This document shows positions 12,477 to 24,773 of a stretch of DNA of 64,000 nt, in pieces; position 1 is the first letter of the stretch, and every line of letters begins with the position of its first letter. Below the pieces are notes generated by a model. The model was not told the origin of the DNA. It saw only the letters and a list, made by a program, of their open reading frames with translations, and did no database searches. The stretch covers positions 66,217,287 to 66,281,286 of the forward strand of contig NC_088792.1 of assembly GCF_011386835.1 (NCBI RefSeq), in the 5' to 3' direction. Source of the DNA: Chrysemys picta bellii (Eukaryota > Chordata > Testudines > Emydidae). The position numbers and the translations under genes were made by a program.

Positions 12477-15400
12477 ACTTAAATCCTTTTATTTGAAATA
12501 GGGAATCATTGAAGGAACAAGGTTTCTAAGCGCAATCCTCTGATTTTTAAAGCCTTAACCAAATACATTAAGAAGAATTTAAAGAAAAAAATCAGGAGCC
12601 GGAGATGGTTATTTTTTTCCCCACACTTAATATTTCTTTACACAAAATCACATGCAAGGTAAGAGAAATTATTTTCATATTATGTGATTACAATGAACTT
12701 TTATACTAAACCTAATTAACTGGCATTTCCCAAACAAAACCGCCACACTGATCTACATTTAATAATGGTGTGTTTTGCAATCCAATAATAAAGTCAACTC
12801 TTGATACTATTATTTCAATAAGGACTTCCTTAATGACTACTCTGATTACCAATCTTCCCTACAGGCTTCTCTATATTGCTATTGTATGGCGCTTGCTTAA
12901 CACCCACACTTTACAACAGGGCAGCTATAGAAACTAAAAAGACCTGCAATTACCTGACAAAGGCAAAAAGAGTCTCCTCTAATAATGTGGTTGATTTTTG
13001 TCGTTGTAACACCCTATGAAGAATGCGCCTGGCTTCTGTGTGGAGGATCTGAATTTTGCAAAATCTTCTGGGACCTTCCTGTTAAACCTGCGCTTACGCA
13101 TTTCCTATACAACTATTTGAGTGATGCACAAAATTATAGGCTTCTAACGATGAAAAATTTAGAAACAAAATGATCTAACTGTCCAGGAAAAAAAGAAACA
13201 GCCCTCATATACGTCCCCTGAGTTAACCTATGAAATGAACAATTTTCTAACCTGAATGAAGTCTTCCCTCTAAAACTTAGTTTTTCCTATTTACACAATC
13301 CTACCACAGACAAAAGAAATCACAAATTCAAAGAGCTCTTATAAAGATAGTTGGGGTAAATAACATATTTCACACTTGTATTGTGCTACTGTGCCACTGT
13401 GGTGACTTTTACACTCCGAATTTCTTACCACCATTGTGCATTTTACAATATATCATTTGCCTCAAACCTTTCCCCACTCTAGCATTTTTACAGAAAACTT
13501 TTAGCTTACTTTTTATATTCTTTTATCACTTCACCAATACTTGATTGGCGATAATAAGACTGTATAAAAAGATTAATTTTATCGTCTACAGACTTTATGG
13601 TCAAACTGTATATAATAATCTCGCTTTGATTGTAAAGTGGAACATAAACGGTTATTGGAATTTAAACCACCAGTAATAGTATAGATTAGTAGACATTCCA
13701 ACAAAGTCAGCGTGACATTAAAACAGAAGAAGAATTTGCAATATTTGTAGTGGAAGTGACTTTGATAGCAGTAGAACATTTATATATTATCCTCGCTAAG
13801 AACCTTGAATTTAAAAAATCCTGGAAAATATAGCATCTTAGACACACATAGCAAATGCAACTCCAGAACTCTAACACTATTTTAACTGTATAGCAGAGTA
13901 CTACATTTAAACCAATAGTGAAATTTACTAGGGATGGATTCATGGCTATTTTAAATAAAGTGATTTTAGATTCCATAAAAGAAACACATAAAAAAAGTTC
14001 TTATGCAACAATGCAACTGGAAGTAATGGATAATGGAGCAGATGCTGAAAAAGCACAGCAAGTCTTCCTTGGGTCTGTTGTAAAAAGTTATCGACTGCTT
14101 TGCATCAAAAGCAGAAAGATGGCTTTAGAACTTGCAGTCCTGAGCAAATAGAAACTACAAACGCAATAAATCACAATCATAAGTCAGAGGTACATCTTAA
14201 ACTTAAATGCCTTAACGCGAGCTATGACTATTGGCTTCAAAAACCTATTTCTATGAACATCTTTATTAGAATTAATGATCAAGCTAATGTTAAAACTACA
14301 GTTTAACAATTAACTTATTGTATGTAGTGGATAATTATAAAGTAAAGTAACTTCTTGATGTATGAATTACTTCTTCAGGATGTGCTTTAGAAGAACGGGG
14401 AGACTTTCTAACTTTACCGGGTCCTGGACCGCAGCTGAAAATAATTCCCTTTCAACGGTTCTGGAATTCATTTTCTTTGGTCAAGTATCAAGATTTTGAG
14501 TTTTCAAACACAAATTCAAATGGACTTGAAAGTAGCAGAGGTTTGGTTTGCCTTGCCATCCAACATATTGCTTTGTTCCTGGAGACTCAACTTTGTTTTA
14601 TTACCTCAATGATTTGGAGCCCTGAAAAGTTTGTTTTAAGAGCTGAAAACCTTACGTTTCTCCGAAGATTTACTATTGATTTTTTTATGCTTTGTGCACA
14701 TGGCTTTGCGTTGAGATTCCAAGCAGCAATATCAACAAACAGCTGTTTTAAAATATGTGCTAATAAAGAGAGTCCCTTTGTGATAGATTTGAATGCAAAT
14801 ATTAGTATTAATAGTCCTTTTAAGTGGCTACATAAATCGAAATATTCTTGCTCTCTGTCTACCTTTCATTGTTATGCTTATGTCACTAGTTAAAAGGTAA
14901 GACTATCCCCTTATGTGAATGAAGAAATGGAAACACTATTTGATATAGATTTTTTATTTCCGTTCTCTCCCAGTTGAAATTCACAGGGCAAAGTTGTTTA
15001 CCTAGAAATATGTATTTGTTACTGATAAAGTTAGTTCAACTGAATTTTGACAATTCCTTTTCAGGTTAAAAGAAAGAGTGTATTTTAAAACGATACAACC
15101 TATTTAAAGACATTTTTACTGAAATTGAGTGGAACTTGAGAATATATGGTTAATTTACAAATCACAATTATTTCTGGACAAAGGTATATATGTGGGGCAG
15201 GCGGGATAAAATTATTATTCTATTAAATAATGCTTTCTTTTTTCTTTTCTTAAAATGGGAATGAATGGATATTTGCCGTGTCTGTTTGTAGGAAGGATTT
15301 CAACAGGCTATTAAATCAACACAAGCAGCCCTTGTAGCCCTATAATTTATGGCCGCCTTTAAAAGGTAGTAAACTACACTAATTATGTATCAGCATAAAA

Positions 15401-16103
15401 CATAAGCAGGTAAATCTGGCAAGGATTTGAAATAGTTCTATATAATCCTTTCTCTTCTACCACTGCCAGAATAATATAGTCACCATAAAGAGCATTACAT
15501 TTCTTTGTTTAAAAAACAACTGAATCACGAAAGAAACATGCACACAATGCAGAGAAGTCCAAATATATATAAAATACATAAAACCTATGCTCCTCTGGTG
15601 TATTTTCTGAAGCAAAAGCCAGAGTTTCTAAAATCAAAGAACATTTATTTTTATGTTCCTAATTCCAAACCACACAGGAGTCATTGCAAAACTACTCAAG
15701 GGAACCAAACAAAAAAACTGCGAAAGCCACCCAACACTAAAACTGTTTCAACTACCTGTCTCTTGCTTTGAGACTTCGATTTTGGAAGGAACTAAGAATG
15801 GACAAAGAAATTACCAACCTCTTTCGCTCTTTAAATTACTTTGCATCTTTCCTGTTTCGAATGCCTCTATGAAGACTGCTATTAATTCTGTTCCATATAT
15901 TTCTTTGTCTGTCGAGACACTCGCATTCACCAGCCATATAAGATGAATGGATTCAATCCGGAAAATTCCAACTAGGTTAAATATTTATCACAATAAAATC
16001 TCATTGTAACAGCATCCCCCTCCACCCCCCATATGCAAGCACTAGGAAATATGAACTCTACACAAAACTATCCCACAACAGATTTTTTTCCCGAAGTCCT
16101 TAC

Positions 16104-16184
16104 CTCCTAAAATTTCTAACAGTGGACTGAATTGTTTCTTGCTGTTATCGCTCAGTAAATCGTCTTTTTCGGTGCACTGGAGTT
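16104..16184 (-). other. Predicted internal non-coding exon of a long HOXA3 transcript
   Basis: On the minus strand a good acceptor (CTTATTTACAG|AACTCC) is followed 81 nt later by a good donor (GGAG|GTAAGG). One frame stays open across it, but no ATG or domain is recognised. HOXA3 in mammals has 5' non-coding exons many kb upstream of its coding exons, so a 5' UTR exon is the likeliest reading. The evidence is splice signals only. Confidence 0.4.
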
Positions 16185-16630
16185 CTGTAAATAAGCAACA
16201 AGCAATGCCTAAATGAGAATCAGAAAGGAAGATATTTATTCATACAAAAAGTATTTGGTTTGCTTAATTCTTTTAAAAGACAAAAGTCGTGGATGTGCAT
16301 AGAACTACTGAAGGGAATCCATTGATTGGTGTAATGTGTAAAAGATTATTTTATACAACAGTAAAGAACACTGGTATCTGAACATGCCTTTTGTGGTAGA
16401 CTGCTATGCCTTCTGTCTCCAAGTGTTTGGAAATATTGTCATTCCAAACTCTTGTTACATGAATGTATGCTTTATTTTCCTCTGGGAAACCTTTGTTTAG
16501 GATCATTTAATCAAGAGCAGACATTAAACACAACTAGCGATGTTCATCTCTGTTGAATAAATCAAGGAAGAGGTTCCAGTTTAAATGTAGGACACGGTAT
16601 ACTAGGATTTTTATTCAAATACTTAAGGAT

Positions 16631-16704
16631 TCCAGCCCGAATCTATTCCCATTAAATTCTATGAGAGTTCTGCCGTTGACTTCAATGAGAGCAGGATCGA
16701 ACCC
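16631..16704. repeat. Dispersed palindromic repeat fragment
   Basis: Contains CCGTTGACTTCAATGAGAGCAGGATCG, close to the 'GACTTCAATGGGAGCAGGATCGGGCCC' type of repeat end in turtles and crocodilians. Confidence 0.5.
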
Positions 16705-18038
16705 TTCAACTCTTTAATAAAAGCTGTTGTGGAAAAAGAAAAAGACGAAGCAGAAACATTTAGCACTTCGATATTGTAATTTTTTGTCGGTCTTATAATA
16801 TTACAGACCCCAAGAAGCCAATAATCATACTCTTCAAATATTTTGGATCACATTTACGAAGGTATTTATCAGATATAATAACGTACTCCATGCATTCATT
16901 ATTCCTAATAAAATCCTATGTATTGTATCTTAAGATTGCCAGCAAATGTAAATGCTAATAGCTAACTAACACGATTTCTTGGAAGAATGTCATCTGAGCC
17001 TTGGAAAATATTACGTCTGTCTTGGGAGAACTTTTGGAGAAGAGATTTTTGCTTTGCTAATTTAGTAGCTCCATAATTACTATAATAATTTGAAATTTGG
17101 TGTAGAATTACAGTCTATAGAAAATAATGCAATAATAGCTTACTGGGCTGTTTATTTCCCTCTCATAAATTTAGAGGGCTCACTGATAACATCTATAAAC
17201 AAATTGAAAGTTAATTTTTTCAGATAGCTATCTCCAGCTTTAATTCGGTTGCCTGCTGTTTTCTTAGCTCTGATATTCACATCATTCCAAAAATACAGTG
17301 GGGGCATAGAATACTTGTATTTTATGTTAAAACTCGTTCTTTAACCATTTTGATCCATAATCAATAATCATGTTATCAACTACAATAAAATTGATCCGAA
17401 TGTCTTGATTGGATTTAACCCACCCTCCCACCCCCCTTTAAAATATAGAATGTGCATCTGAAAATGGTGCCAACGACTTTCTGCTATTTATTTTGGAGCT
17501 ATTAAGTTACACCACAATATTTTATACTGCCACAGTCCTTTAAACTATACTTCTTCTTGAAAGAGTTGCTAAGTAGCAATAAAGCACTTTACAAACGTTA
17601 TGACTTTTTTTTTAATTTGTTGTTATCCCAAATTCTAATATTCATTGCGGCACTTTAACTTCGTACATAAATCGTTCAGACTAATGAGTCATAGAGAAAT
17701 TTGCCCATGACTTTTCCTTTACAATGCTTGCTGCCTTTCCATTGCTTTTTTGGCCCTGCATTAGAAGCCGGTGATTTATTAATGCCAGGAAAATTGAACA
17801 AAGCAGTCTTCCTGCACTGTGGTATCCAGCCTTCCACAGTGTGAATTAGAACATTATCAAATGTGTTTGACTCGGTAACACTTAATCACAAAAAGCCATA
17901 ATGTGACCACAAAGCAGCTAAAACAAAGATTTAACATTTCTAAATATTAAACTTGCTAAGTAAATACTCAGCAGACTTCAACAAAGTTAGCACAAACAAT
18001 TACAGTCATCAAGCTATAAATATACACTAAATACTTAC

Positions 18039-18217
18039 CAACATAGTCCCTACTGCTTTCTTAAGAAGTTTAGAATCTTTCAAGACAAATCGGGGCTTTT
18101 TAAAAAACTCAAATAGGAAGTTGAGTTTCACTTCAGAGAGAATCACTCCTAGTGAGAACTGACGGCCACAGATCCATTCCTGACTATCTGCATTAATTAT
18201 TTAATGAGTCACGTGAC
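18039..18217 (-). other. Predicted distal HOXA3 exon with upstream E-box
   Basis: The minus-strand donor TTG|GTAAGTAT gives an exon ending at 18039. About 170 nt upstream in gene orientation lies the palindrome GTCACGTGAC (18208-18217), next to ATTAAATAATTAATG. The exon could begin at a start site near the E-box or at a weak acceptor (TTAATGCAG). All frames from the internal ATG close quickly, so it would be non-coding. It is assigned to HOXA3 because that is the next gene downstream on this strand. Confidence 0.35.
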
Positions 18218-18803
18218 CTTAAAGATTAAAATTTCAATATCTACACAAGAAAAGACGCAACACCTTTATCTACTTGTGCAGGGTTTCTGTTTTGCTTATT
18301 TAGGTCCCATAATCTCTGTTGGTTTTGACAGCTTTTCAGTTTCTTGGGAGATCATTTGAACATTAATAACATGTGCTTGTCTGCTATTGTGAGATCAGGC
18401 GTTCTATAGACCTTAGCTTTAAATTAGCCATTTGATTTCGGATTTTTATTGTCTACAGCAGACTGTGTTAACATGCATAATTATAGTCCATCCCTCTTCT
18501 AACAGTTATTACACTTGATAATATGATGACAATACTGATACCAAATATATTTGCCCTTCTGATGCCTTTAAAACTGACAAAGAATTGGCTCACCACGGTT
18601 TATCAATATTCATGTGGTATAGGAGGTCTGGGAAGAATTCTTTTGCTCTGCCATTTGCACATCTCGTGGGAAAGTATAATAAAGAGTTAAAAGAGAGGTT
18701 TCCTTTCTGTACTTAGAAAATACACACTTAGTGGGCTAAATGAATGCCTTGCATAATTCATTTGACTTCAGAGATATTAACCCAGGCGTTCATTTGAACC
18801 AGT

Positions 18804-18900
18804 GGGCCTCATTCAGGTCTCGTTTACATTAGTGACAATAGTGAACTCAATGGAACTACATTGGTGTAAAGTAGTATATACTATGTCAGAATCAGTCCCA
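18804..18900. repeat. Dispersed palindromic repeat (turtle/crocodilian type)
   Basis: Begins GGGCCTCATTCAGGTCTC and ends GTCAGAATCAGTCCCA, with AACTCAATGGAACTACATTGGTGTAAA inside. The borders are inverted copies of each other with mismatches. Confidence 0.6.
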
Positions 18901-19301
18901 GTGTGTCTACAAGGAAGTGAATGTAACACCTTCTAGTGCAGTAACTGGGGTTAAAACAAAAATAAGACTCAAGCTCTTAATACTTTGTGTTCTATTAATC
19001 ATATACGTATCGAATATCATATTTCTCATACAACAGCAACACATCTGAAAGGATGCATATAATTGTAGCTGTATTGGAGTACTGTTTTCAACAATCTCAC
19101 AAATTCCGCAATAGGGTGGAGAATGAATACAAAAGAGAAATCCGGATATATGTGCTTCAAAAAAATCACAGAAAGAACCCCCAATCTTTTTGTTTATTAC
19201 TCTTCAAGTCGATTCATGTCATGGCTGTCATGGAATGGTATCATAGAGTGTCCTAAAGTAGAGATGCTAACGCAGCGATGCTGCCAAGCTTTCCTGGCGC
19301 C

Positions 19302-19386
19302 AGTAGTCTGTTGGTTTCAGTGGGTCTACTGGAATGAGTAAGCGCTGTTGGCGTGACTCGTGAGTAAGGGAATGCAGGATCGGGCG
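19302..19386. repeat. Dispersed palindromic repeat fragment
   Basis: Contains GTTTCAGTGGGTCTACTGG and GTGAGTAAGGGAATGCAGGATCGGGC, the same class as the 20967 and 32880 copies. Confidence 0.5.
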
Positions 19387-20966
19387 CATGATCAGACTTC
19401 AGGGTTGGGATGGAGGCTCGGGCTAAGGAGAGGAAAAGAAAGATGGAGTCTCCTGACAAGCTTGTCAAGACCTCCACCTTCCTTCCTCCACCACCCATCC
19501 CCCACCCATTTACAAAACCCAAGAAGCAGTCCATAGGGCGCAGAGTATACCAAAAAATGTCAGAGCCCTGGCTAAACATTCAATGGAGAATGGTTATAGT
19601 TATTAAATACTGCGCGCTGCTTGTCACAGATGAGTTCCTCTTGTAATAAAACACCAGGTATATTAGAGATTGCAGTAGAAACTGGAAGGGAGACCTTGAA
19701 AAACTACCATTTTTCTTGGTGGGAAGGGGCGGAGGTTAACGGCTTGGCTCTAACTGTGACAATTAAAGTGACTCAGACCTGATTTTGTCTTTATTTGAAA
19801 TATTGACAAACTTCCACCTTTAGCATTTTGTGCCGCTTTCCTTTGTGGCGAGAGCAGATAAATACGTGTGTGAGAGAGAGAGAGACAGCCAGCCAAAGAG
19901 AGACATTTAGGTCCAAGAGCTGGATTTAAAAGGATACTGTCTTTAAAGGTCAAGGGTTTGAAGGGTCAGTCTGCTTCTCTAAAAAAACAATTAATGGGAT
20001 AGAAAATTTGTCCTTTCAGTGAACTCTTCTGGTTGCCCTAGCAAAGGCTGGACAATGCCAGAGTTTAAAGTCTGCGATTTAATTTTCTAAGTGATTGTAA
20101 CACTGATTATATCACACGAGAAGCATAGTAACACTCACATATCAAACACTATGCAGCTTTAAAAAGGGGGTGGGGAACAAATGAAAATTTACCTTAAATG
20201 ATGATAATCTGCCATGTGATATTTTGCAGTCCGGGGCTGATTCTCCACCAAGACAGTATACATTTTTTTAGCAGACAGCCAAGATGCTGTGTCTTTATAC
20301 ATGACCACATTTTTTTTCCAGGAAAATCCTTTGCGTCTTCACAGACTTTTTCCAAGAGAATGCCTTTCAGAACGGCTGTTGAATTACAAAGAAGTATTTA
20401 TTGTAGGAGGTGATTAATGATACTCAGTAAAATTGCTATTTTCAGCGCGTGTTTTCATTTAGTTTTACGAAGGGAAAATGGGTTTATAGGCATAGTCTTC
20501 AGTAATAAATTATTCTCAATTAAAACGTTTGATTTGGGATTTTGATCATTTCTGCTAATTTGGTTTTAAAATAAATTGGGGGGAAATGTTCCACACAATA
20601 AACAAAACAAAGAGCTGTACGTTGCAGAGAGTCAGAGATACCAGCAGTTACCCCACTTTCAGATATATTCAGTTTCTTTTATATTGGGGCAGCTAACATG
20701 GAAAACGTTTTAGGATTTAGTAAACAGCAGCATGGTAACGGAAACATACTTTTCAGGGTGGTTAGTTGTTCAATTGAGACAACACTGTTTGCTAAACGTA
20801 TTTACAACTGCCATAGCTTTGAAGCTGAATATACTCTTCCAGTGACATGTTAAATTTTTCATTGAAATGGTATGTGTTCCTGGGACAGGCAGTGATGCTC
20901 ACGATATTGTTGTGCCAATGTGCTTTCTTACTGAGTGAATTGTGATATATTTAAAAAAAGGAACTA

Positions 20967-21061
20967 AATCTTGCTCGCCTTACTCACGTGAGAAGACTCG
21001 TCGACTCCAGTTTAGTACCTGGACATACTTTCGTGAGTATGGCGAATAAAATGTGGCCTTT
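20967..21061. repeat. Dispersed palindromic repeat (turtle/crocodilian type)
   Basis: The left arm CTTGCTCGCCTTACTCACGTGAG and the right arm TTTCGTGAGTATGGCGAATAAAATGTGGCC are imperfect inverted copies around a GACTCCAGT centre. Confidence 0.55.
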
Positions 21062-22229
21062 AATCTTTTTCTGGCAGAAAAACAGTGGTAGAGTTTCCGC
21101 CTACAAGTTCTTCTGCTCAGTTAATACGTTTCAATGTCAATGATACTTTCGAGAAAGTGATATGAAAATCCTTATAAATTGTATACATTTTATTGTAATA
21201 ATTCCACCTTTGGTATATTTCTTAACATCCTTGACAATTAGAAGGTTACTATGAGTTTGAAACACCTGAATACTGTTTTCCAGAATCATTCTGAACACAT
21301 TTACCAGATTAAACCTCTGGGTTTTACCAGATTTCATTTAATTATTAAGGCTTTCTGTTTACACCAAACACTTTTCAAAATAGATGCCTTTGAAATAAAG
21401 AAACTTTTATCACCCATACAGCCCCTTAATTCTTCATAGTGAATTCACAATAAATACCAAGTGAACGAATAAATAATGACTGGCCAGATATTTTTAAAGT
21501 GTATCATGGTTAGCTGTCTTAGTTCTACTAAAGTAAATTAGTTCACTTCAGTTCATTGACTCAGTGTGAAAGCTCTATTTCTCTGTGCATAGGGTGGGAA
21601 TAGCCATATACATGTAAATGAATAGACAGACTGAACCTCTGGCAAGGTTGCTACAGGCCACAAGTCATCTAGGCAATAAATAATACATATACTTGTTCAA
21701 GCAGGCACTATTTTTTGTGAAGGCAGGCAACTAAAATGAGCATCTCTTTAACTAAATTTGAAGGCAAATGATCAGCAAAGCATAATGTTTAGGAAACAGC
21801 ATTACATGACCTTGTGTTTGAAGCCTTTAATTTATTTTTTTTTGTACAGAGTATTCTTTATTACCAGTATTGGCAATATATACATCACACCAAAATTCAC
21901 AAATTGTACACAGACCGAAACAGTTAGACGTGCCAGATAGGAAGACAGCAACAGCCTTTAATATTTTTAAATAAATGCAATAGGAGACATGGGGAAAACG
22001 ATTATATCACAACTACCGCAGTGGCTACGCTTAAAAACAATTAAATAACTCTTGTTACATTAAACATTGCCTGTCAGACTGTAATGGGACAGTTTTCATA
22101 AAATCTCCATGACATAAAATTTGGTTTCTTCTGTCTGCGTATACTGGAGAATCCACGAACATTGCACCAAACAACACAACTCAAGTCAATGTCTTACACA
22201 AGTGTTTCACGAATTATTATTTTAACTAT

Positions 22230-22235
22230 TTTATT
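22230..22235 (-). other. Candidate HOXA4 poly(A) signal
   Basis: TTTATT on the plus strand (AATAAA in gene orientation) lies about 280 nt past the HOXA4 stop. Further candidates lie near 21838 and 21854. Confidence 0.35.
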
Positions 22236-22515
22236 TTTAAAGTGTTATGTACAAAAGAGTCCTTCTTGGGTACAGAATTCATCCATTACAGCATCCAGCG
22301 CTCTGTGACACGGAAAGTACAGCGTATTTTCATAAATACGAAAGAATGATGGGAATGGAACCATTATGTCTGTACAGTGTAGACAATTTGTCCATGTTTT
22401 GGTTTCAACATGTACCCTGTACAGGGCACATTTCTTCTGATTCTGTATACAGTTGTTTTGGTCCAAATGGTCAACAACAAAAATAGGCAACTGAAAAAAA
22501 CAAATATAAAAATCA

Positions 22516-23830
22516 TTAAAGGGCTGATGAGTTGGGTGTTGACCCATCGAGTTGATGGTGGTGGCCCTGTGTCTGTGCTTTGGCTTGCTGACTAGCAGTA
22601 GATGGATTTGAGGAGCGCATCTTAGTGTTAGGCAGTTTGTGATCTTTCTTCCATTTCATCCTCCTGTTCTGAAACCAAATCTTGACCTGGCGCTCCGAGA
22701 GACAAAGTGTATGTGCTATCTCAATGCGTCGCCTCCTGGTCAGGTAACGGTTAAAATGGAACTCCTTCTCCAGCTCTAAGACTTGTTGTCTGGTGTAGGC
22801 AGTTCGAGACCTCTTGGGTTCCCCTCCAGTGTAATTGGGATTGACTGAACACACACACACACAAAAAAAAGCAATTGAACATAATCATTATATAATAACT
22901 TGACACCAGGTTCAAATCAGAGACATAACTGCAAGAAAATGTTTCACAGGCTATTGACAATAGGAAACAATTGAAGAGCAATAAAAAATGGTGATGGGCA
23001 TTTGGGTGGAAGAAAAGCTTCAAAGACACATGGCCCAGAGCCATTGGCAGGGCAATTAAATTTATGGGGGCTATAATTACTGCCCTAACGGTTTGGCGTC
23101 TCGTAAATCTCTCGATAAAGGACCCCGGATACAAAAGGTTTCTCACGTTTGTATTAGGAAACGCGCACACATAAAAACCCAACCCAACCCTGCAGCACTT
23201 TCAGTGTCCTCTCCTCCTCCTCCTCCTCCTCCTCTTCCTCCTCCCCAGGCAGTCCCACTCACCAGTGCTCACATGGATCTTCTTCATCCAGGGGTAGACC
23301 ACGGGCTCTTTGCCTTTGAGGCCAGGCAGGCTCTTGTCAGGCAGGAGGGGGCACCCTGGGCTGGCCCCGGCCCCGGCCCCGGCGACGGGGGCTGCTTCGC
23401 AGTGGCGCTGGTGCTGCAGGACGTGGCTTTGGAGCAGGGGCTGGGACTGGACATGGTGCCCCTTCGGTGGAGGAGGCGGTGGAGGAGAGGCACCCGGAGG
23501 TGGCTGCTCCTGGCCCGGGGTGGCGCTGGTGCTGCTGTAGCTGTAGGGCGCCTCGGAGTAGCCGGGTGGCTGCGCGGGGTAGAGCGCCTCGGGAGGAGGA
23601 GGAGGAGGAGGTGGCGGTGGTGGCTGGTATCCAGGGTCTCTGCTGGGCCGCTGGTAGTAGTCGGGGAGAGACTGGCCCGGGTGCGCTGGGTGCTGGTGCA
23701 GGTGCGGCTGGTGGTGGTGGTGGTAGGTGCTGCTGCTGCTGCTGGCGCTGCTGTGCTGCGAATACTCCTCGCAGGGCGGGAATTTGGGCTCGATGTAGTT
23801 GGAGTTTATCAAAAACGAACTCATGGTCAT
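22516..23830 (-). CDS. HOXA4: Homeobox protein Hox-A4, complement(join(22516..22844,23263..23830))
   Basis: Group-4 Hox transcription factor acting in the nucleus on cervical and anterior-trunk identity. The predicted protein is 298 residues (human about 320). It starts [19 protein letters not shown], the conserved group-4 N-terminus. The hexapeptide VYPWMK is at 178-183 and the homeodomain at about 199-258, ending [13 protein letters not shown], followed by [10 protein letters not shown] as in HOXA4. The donor ACT G|GTGAGT and acceptor TTCAG|TC join as Val190; the intron is 418 nt. The start is the ATG at 23828-23830; an upstream in-frame codon in the same open frame is not conserved. Low-complexity tracts are a Ser run (about 28-34), His and Pro runs (about 37-50, 70-80 and 116-122). 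The acceptor's pyrimidine tract is a GT microsatellite (see separate entry). A DR5 RARE lies 3.7 kb upstream. Confidence 0.97.
22845..22870 (-). repeat. T8(GT)7 microsatellite forming the HOXA4 3' splice site
   Basis: In gene orientation the intron ends T8, then seven GT units, then TCAG. The usual polypyrimidine tract is thus replaced by a variable repeat directly against the homeobox exon. Confidence 0.85.
23207..23246 (-). repeat. (GGA)n tract just inside the HOXA4 intron
   Basis: Plus-strand TCC/CTC repeats give a purine (GGA)n run on the transcribed RNA, starting about 17 nt after the HOXA4 splice donor. Its many GG doublets could form a G-quadruplex. Confidence 0.8.
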
Positions 23831-24010
23831 TAATTTGTTGAAGTGCAAAAATACTAATTTTTCTCGCGTTGTCGTTTTTCTGGGCTCCGCGAAGCCCCTC
23901 CCCCCTCAACCCCCTCCCCCGCCCTTCCTCCCTCCCTCCCCCTCCTCCTCTCGCCGCTGTCAAGTGCCGGCTGCCAAAGTTTGGGCCTCCCCCCCCCCCC
24001 AATCCGAGCG

Positions 24011-24044
24011 CACAACACACACATACACACACACACACACACAT
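24011..24044. repeat. (CA)n microsatellite 5' of HOXA4
   Basis: An imperfect CA repeat about 180-215 nt upstream of the HOXA4 ATG, next to a C10 run, in a GC-rich promoter-proximal region. Confidence 0.85.
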
Positions 24045-24620
24045 CACCACCTGACCGGCAGGGCCAATTGCTGCGCTGTTTGCGGACCCCGGATCAGGAA
24101 ATGGAAAGATGGTGAGTGCCGGGGGAGCCCAGGGCAGCAGCAGGAGCAGCCCAAACCGTCTCTTACGGTGCTGGGGAGAGAGGTCCCAGCAATGGTAAAA
24201 AACTGCGCAGCCAGAAAGGGGAGCGAAATCCGAGGCGCATCCTAGTATCCATCGCACCAACCACCTTCCCTAAACCCGCAGTTCGACCAGATACCTCTCA
24301 AATGGGTGGCCTCGGACTCTTAAAACAGGAGAACAAGATTTTGCTCAAAGCCACGCGAGTTTGAGCTTTGCTACACTGTGATTGCTGCTTATTGTGGCCA
24401 ATTATTTCCCCCTCTTCCCTGTGGAACGGAGAGAGACCTAAATTCGGCGCTACCAGTCGTAAATTCATCCTGGGCACAAATATTTTATTTCTCTAGCATT
24501 TTTTTGGAGGGGGGCGGAGAAGAAGGAGAGGGGAGGAAAGATGGGGGGCGGATCAGAAATCAACGAGAAACTAAAATGTAGCATACAGAAAAAGAAATTG
24601 ACATTGCATAATACATTAAA

Positions 24621-24773
24621 TACAATGACAATGGCATGCGTCTCACAAAGTGGGTTTTCACCCACGAAAGCTTATGTTCCAATACATCTGTTAGTCTTTA
24701 CGGTGCCACAGGATTCTTTGTTGCTTTTTACAGATCCAGACTAACACGGCTACCCCTCTGATACAATGACAAT
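24621..24773. mobile_element. SINE-like retroposon with 12-bp target-site duplication
   Basis: TACAATGACAAT occurs at 24621-24632 and again at 24762-24773, flanking a segment of about 129 bp. The insert contains GTGGGTTTTCACCCACGAAAG and ends CTAACACGGCTACCCCTCTG. I know this end from a very common repeat in turtles and crocodilians; the exact family is uncertain. The direct repeats are seen in the sequence and show insertion by retroposition. The element appears 5'-truncated. Confidence 0.75.

Larger units (their letters stand above)
5017..22515. other. HOXA3-HOXA4 intergenic region
   Basis: About 17.5 kb with no homeobox or other recognisable coding exon on either strand. The spacing is similar to what I recall for the human HOXA3-HOXA4 interval. 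It contains predicted minus-strand non-coding exons (ending at 7956 and 18039, and the 16104-16184 exon), promoter-like boxes, one CA microsatellite and several old dispersed repeats, each listed separately. Antisense lncRNAs are known here in mammals but cannot be supported from this sequence. Confidence 0.6.

Noticed and set aside
19947..19969. Possible RARE (AGGTCA and GGGTCA)
   Set aside because: The half sites are 10 nt apart, not DR1, DR2 or DR5 spacing.
23093..23833. Long plus-strand open frame antisense to HOXA4 exon 1
   Set aside because: It is a shadow of the GC-rich, repeat-coding HOXA4 exon, with biased Arg/Gly/Trp composition and no recognised domain.
23337..24260. 307-codon minus-strand frame overlapping HOXA4 exon 1
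   Set aside because: Out-of-frame reading of the HOXA4 exon plus CA and C-run sequence upstream of its start; low complexity and no homology recognised.
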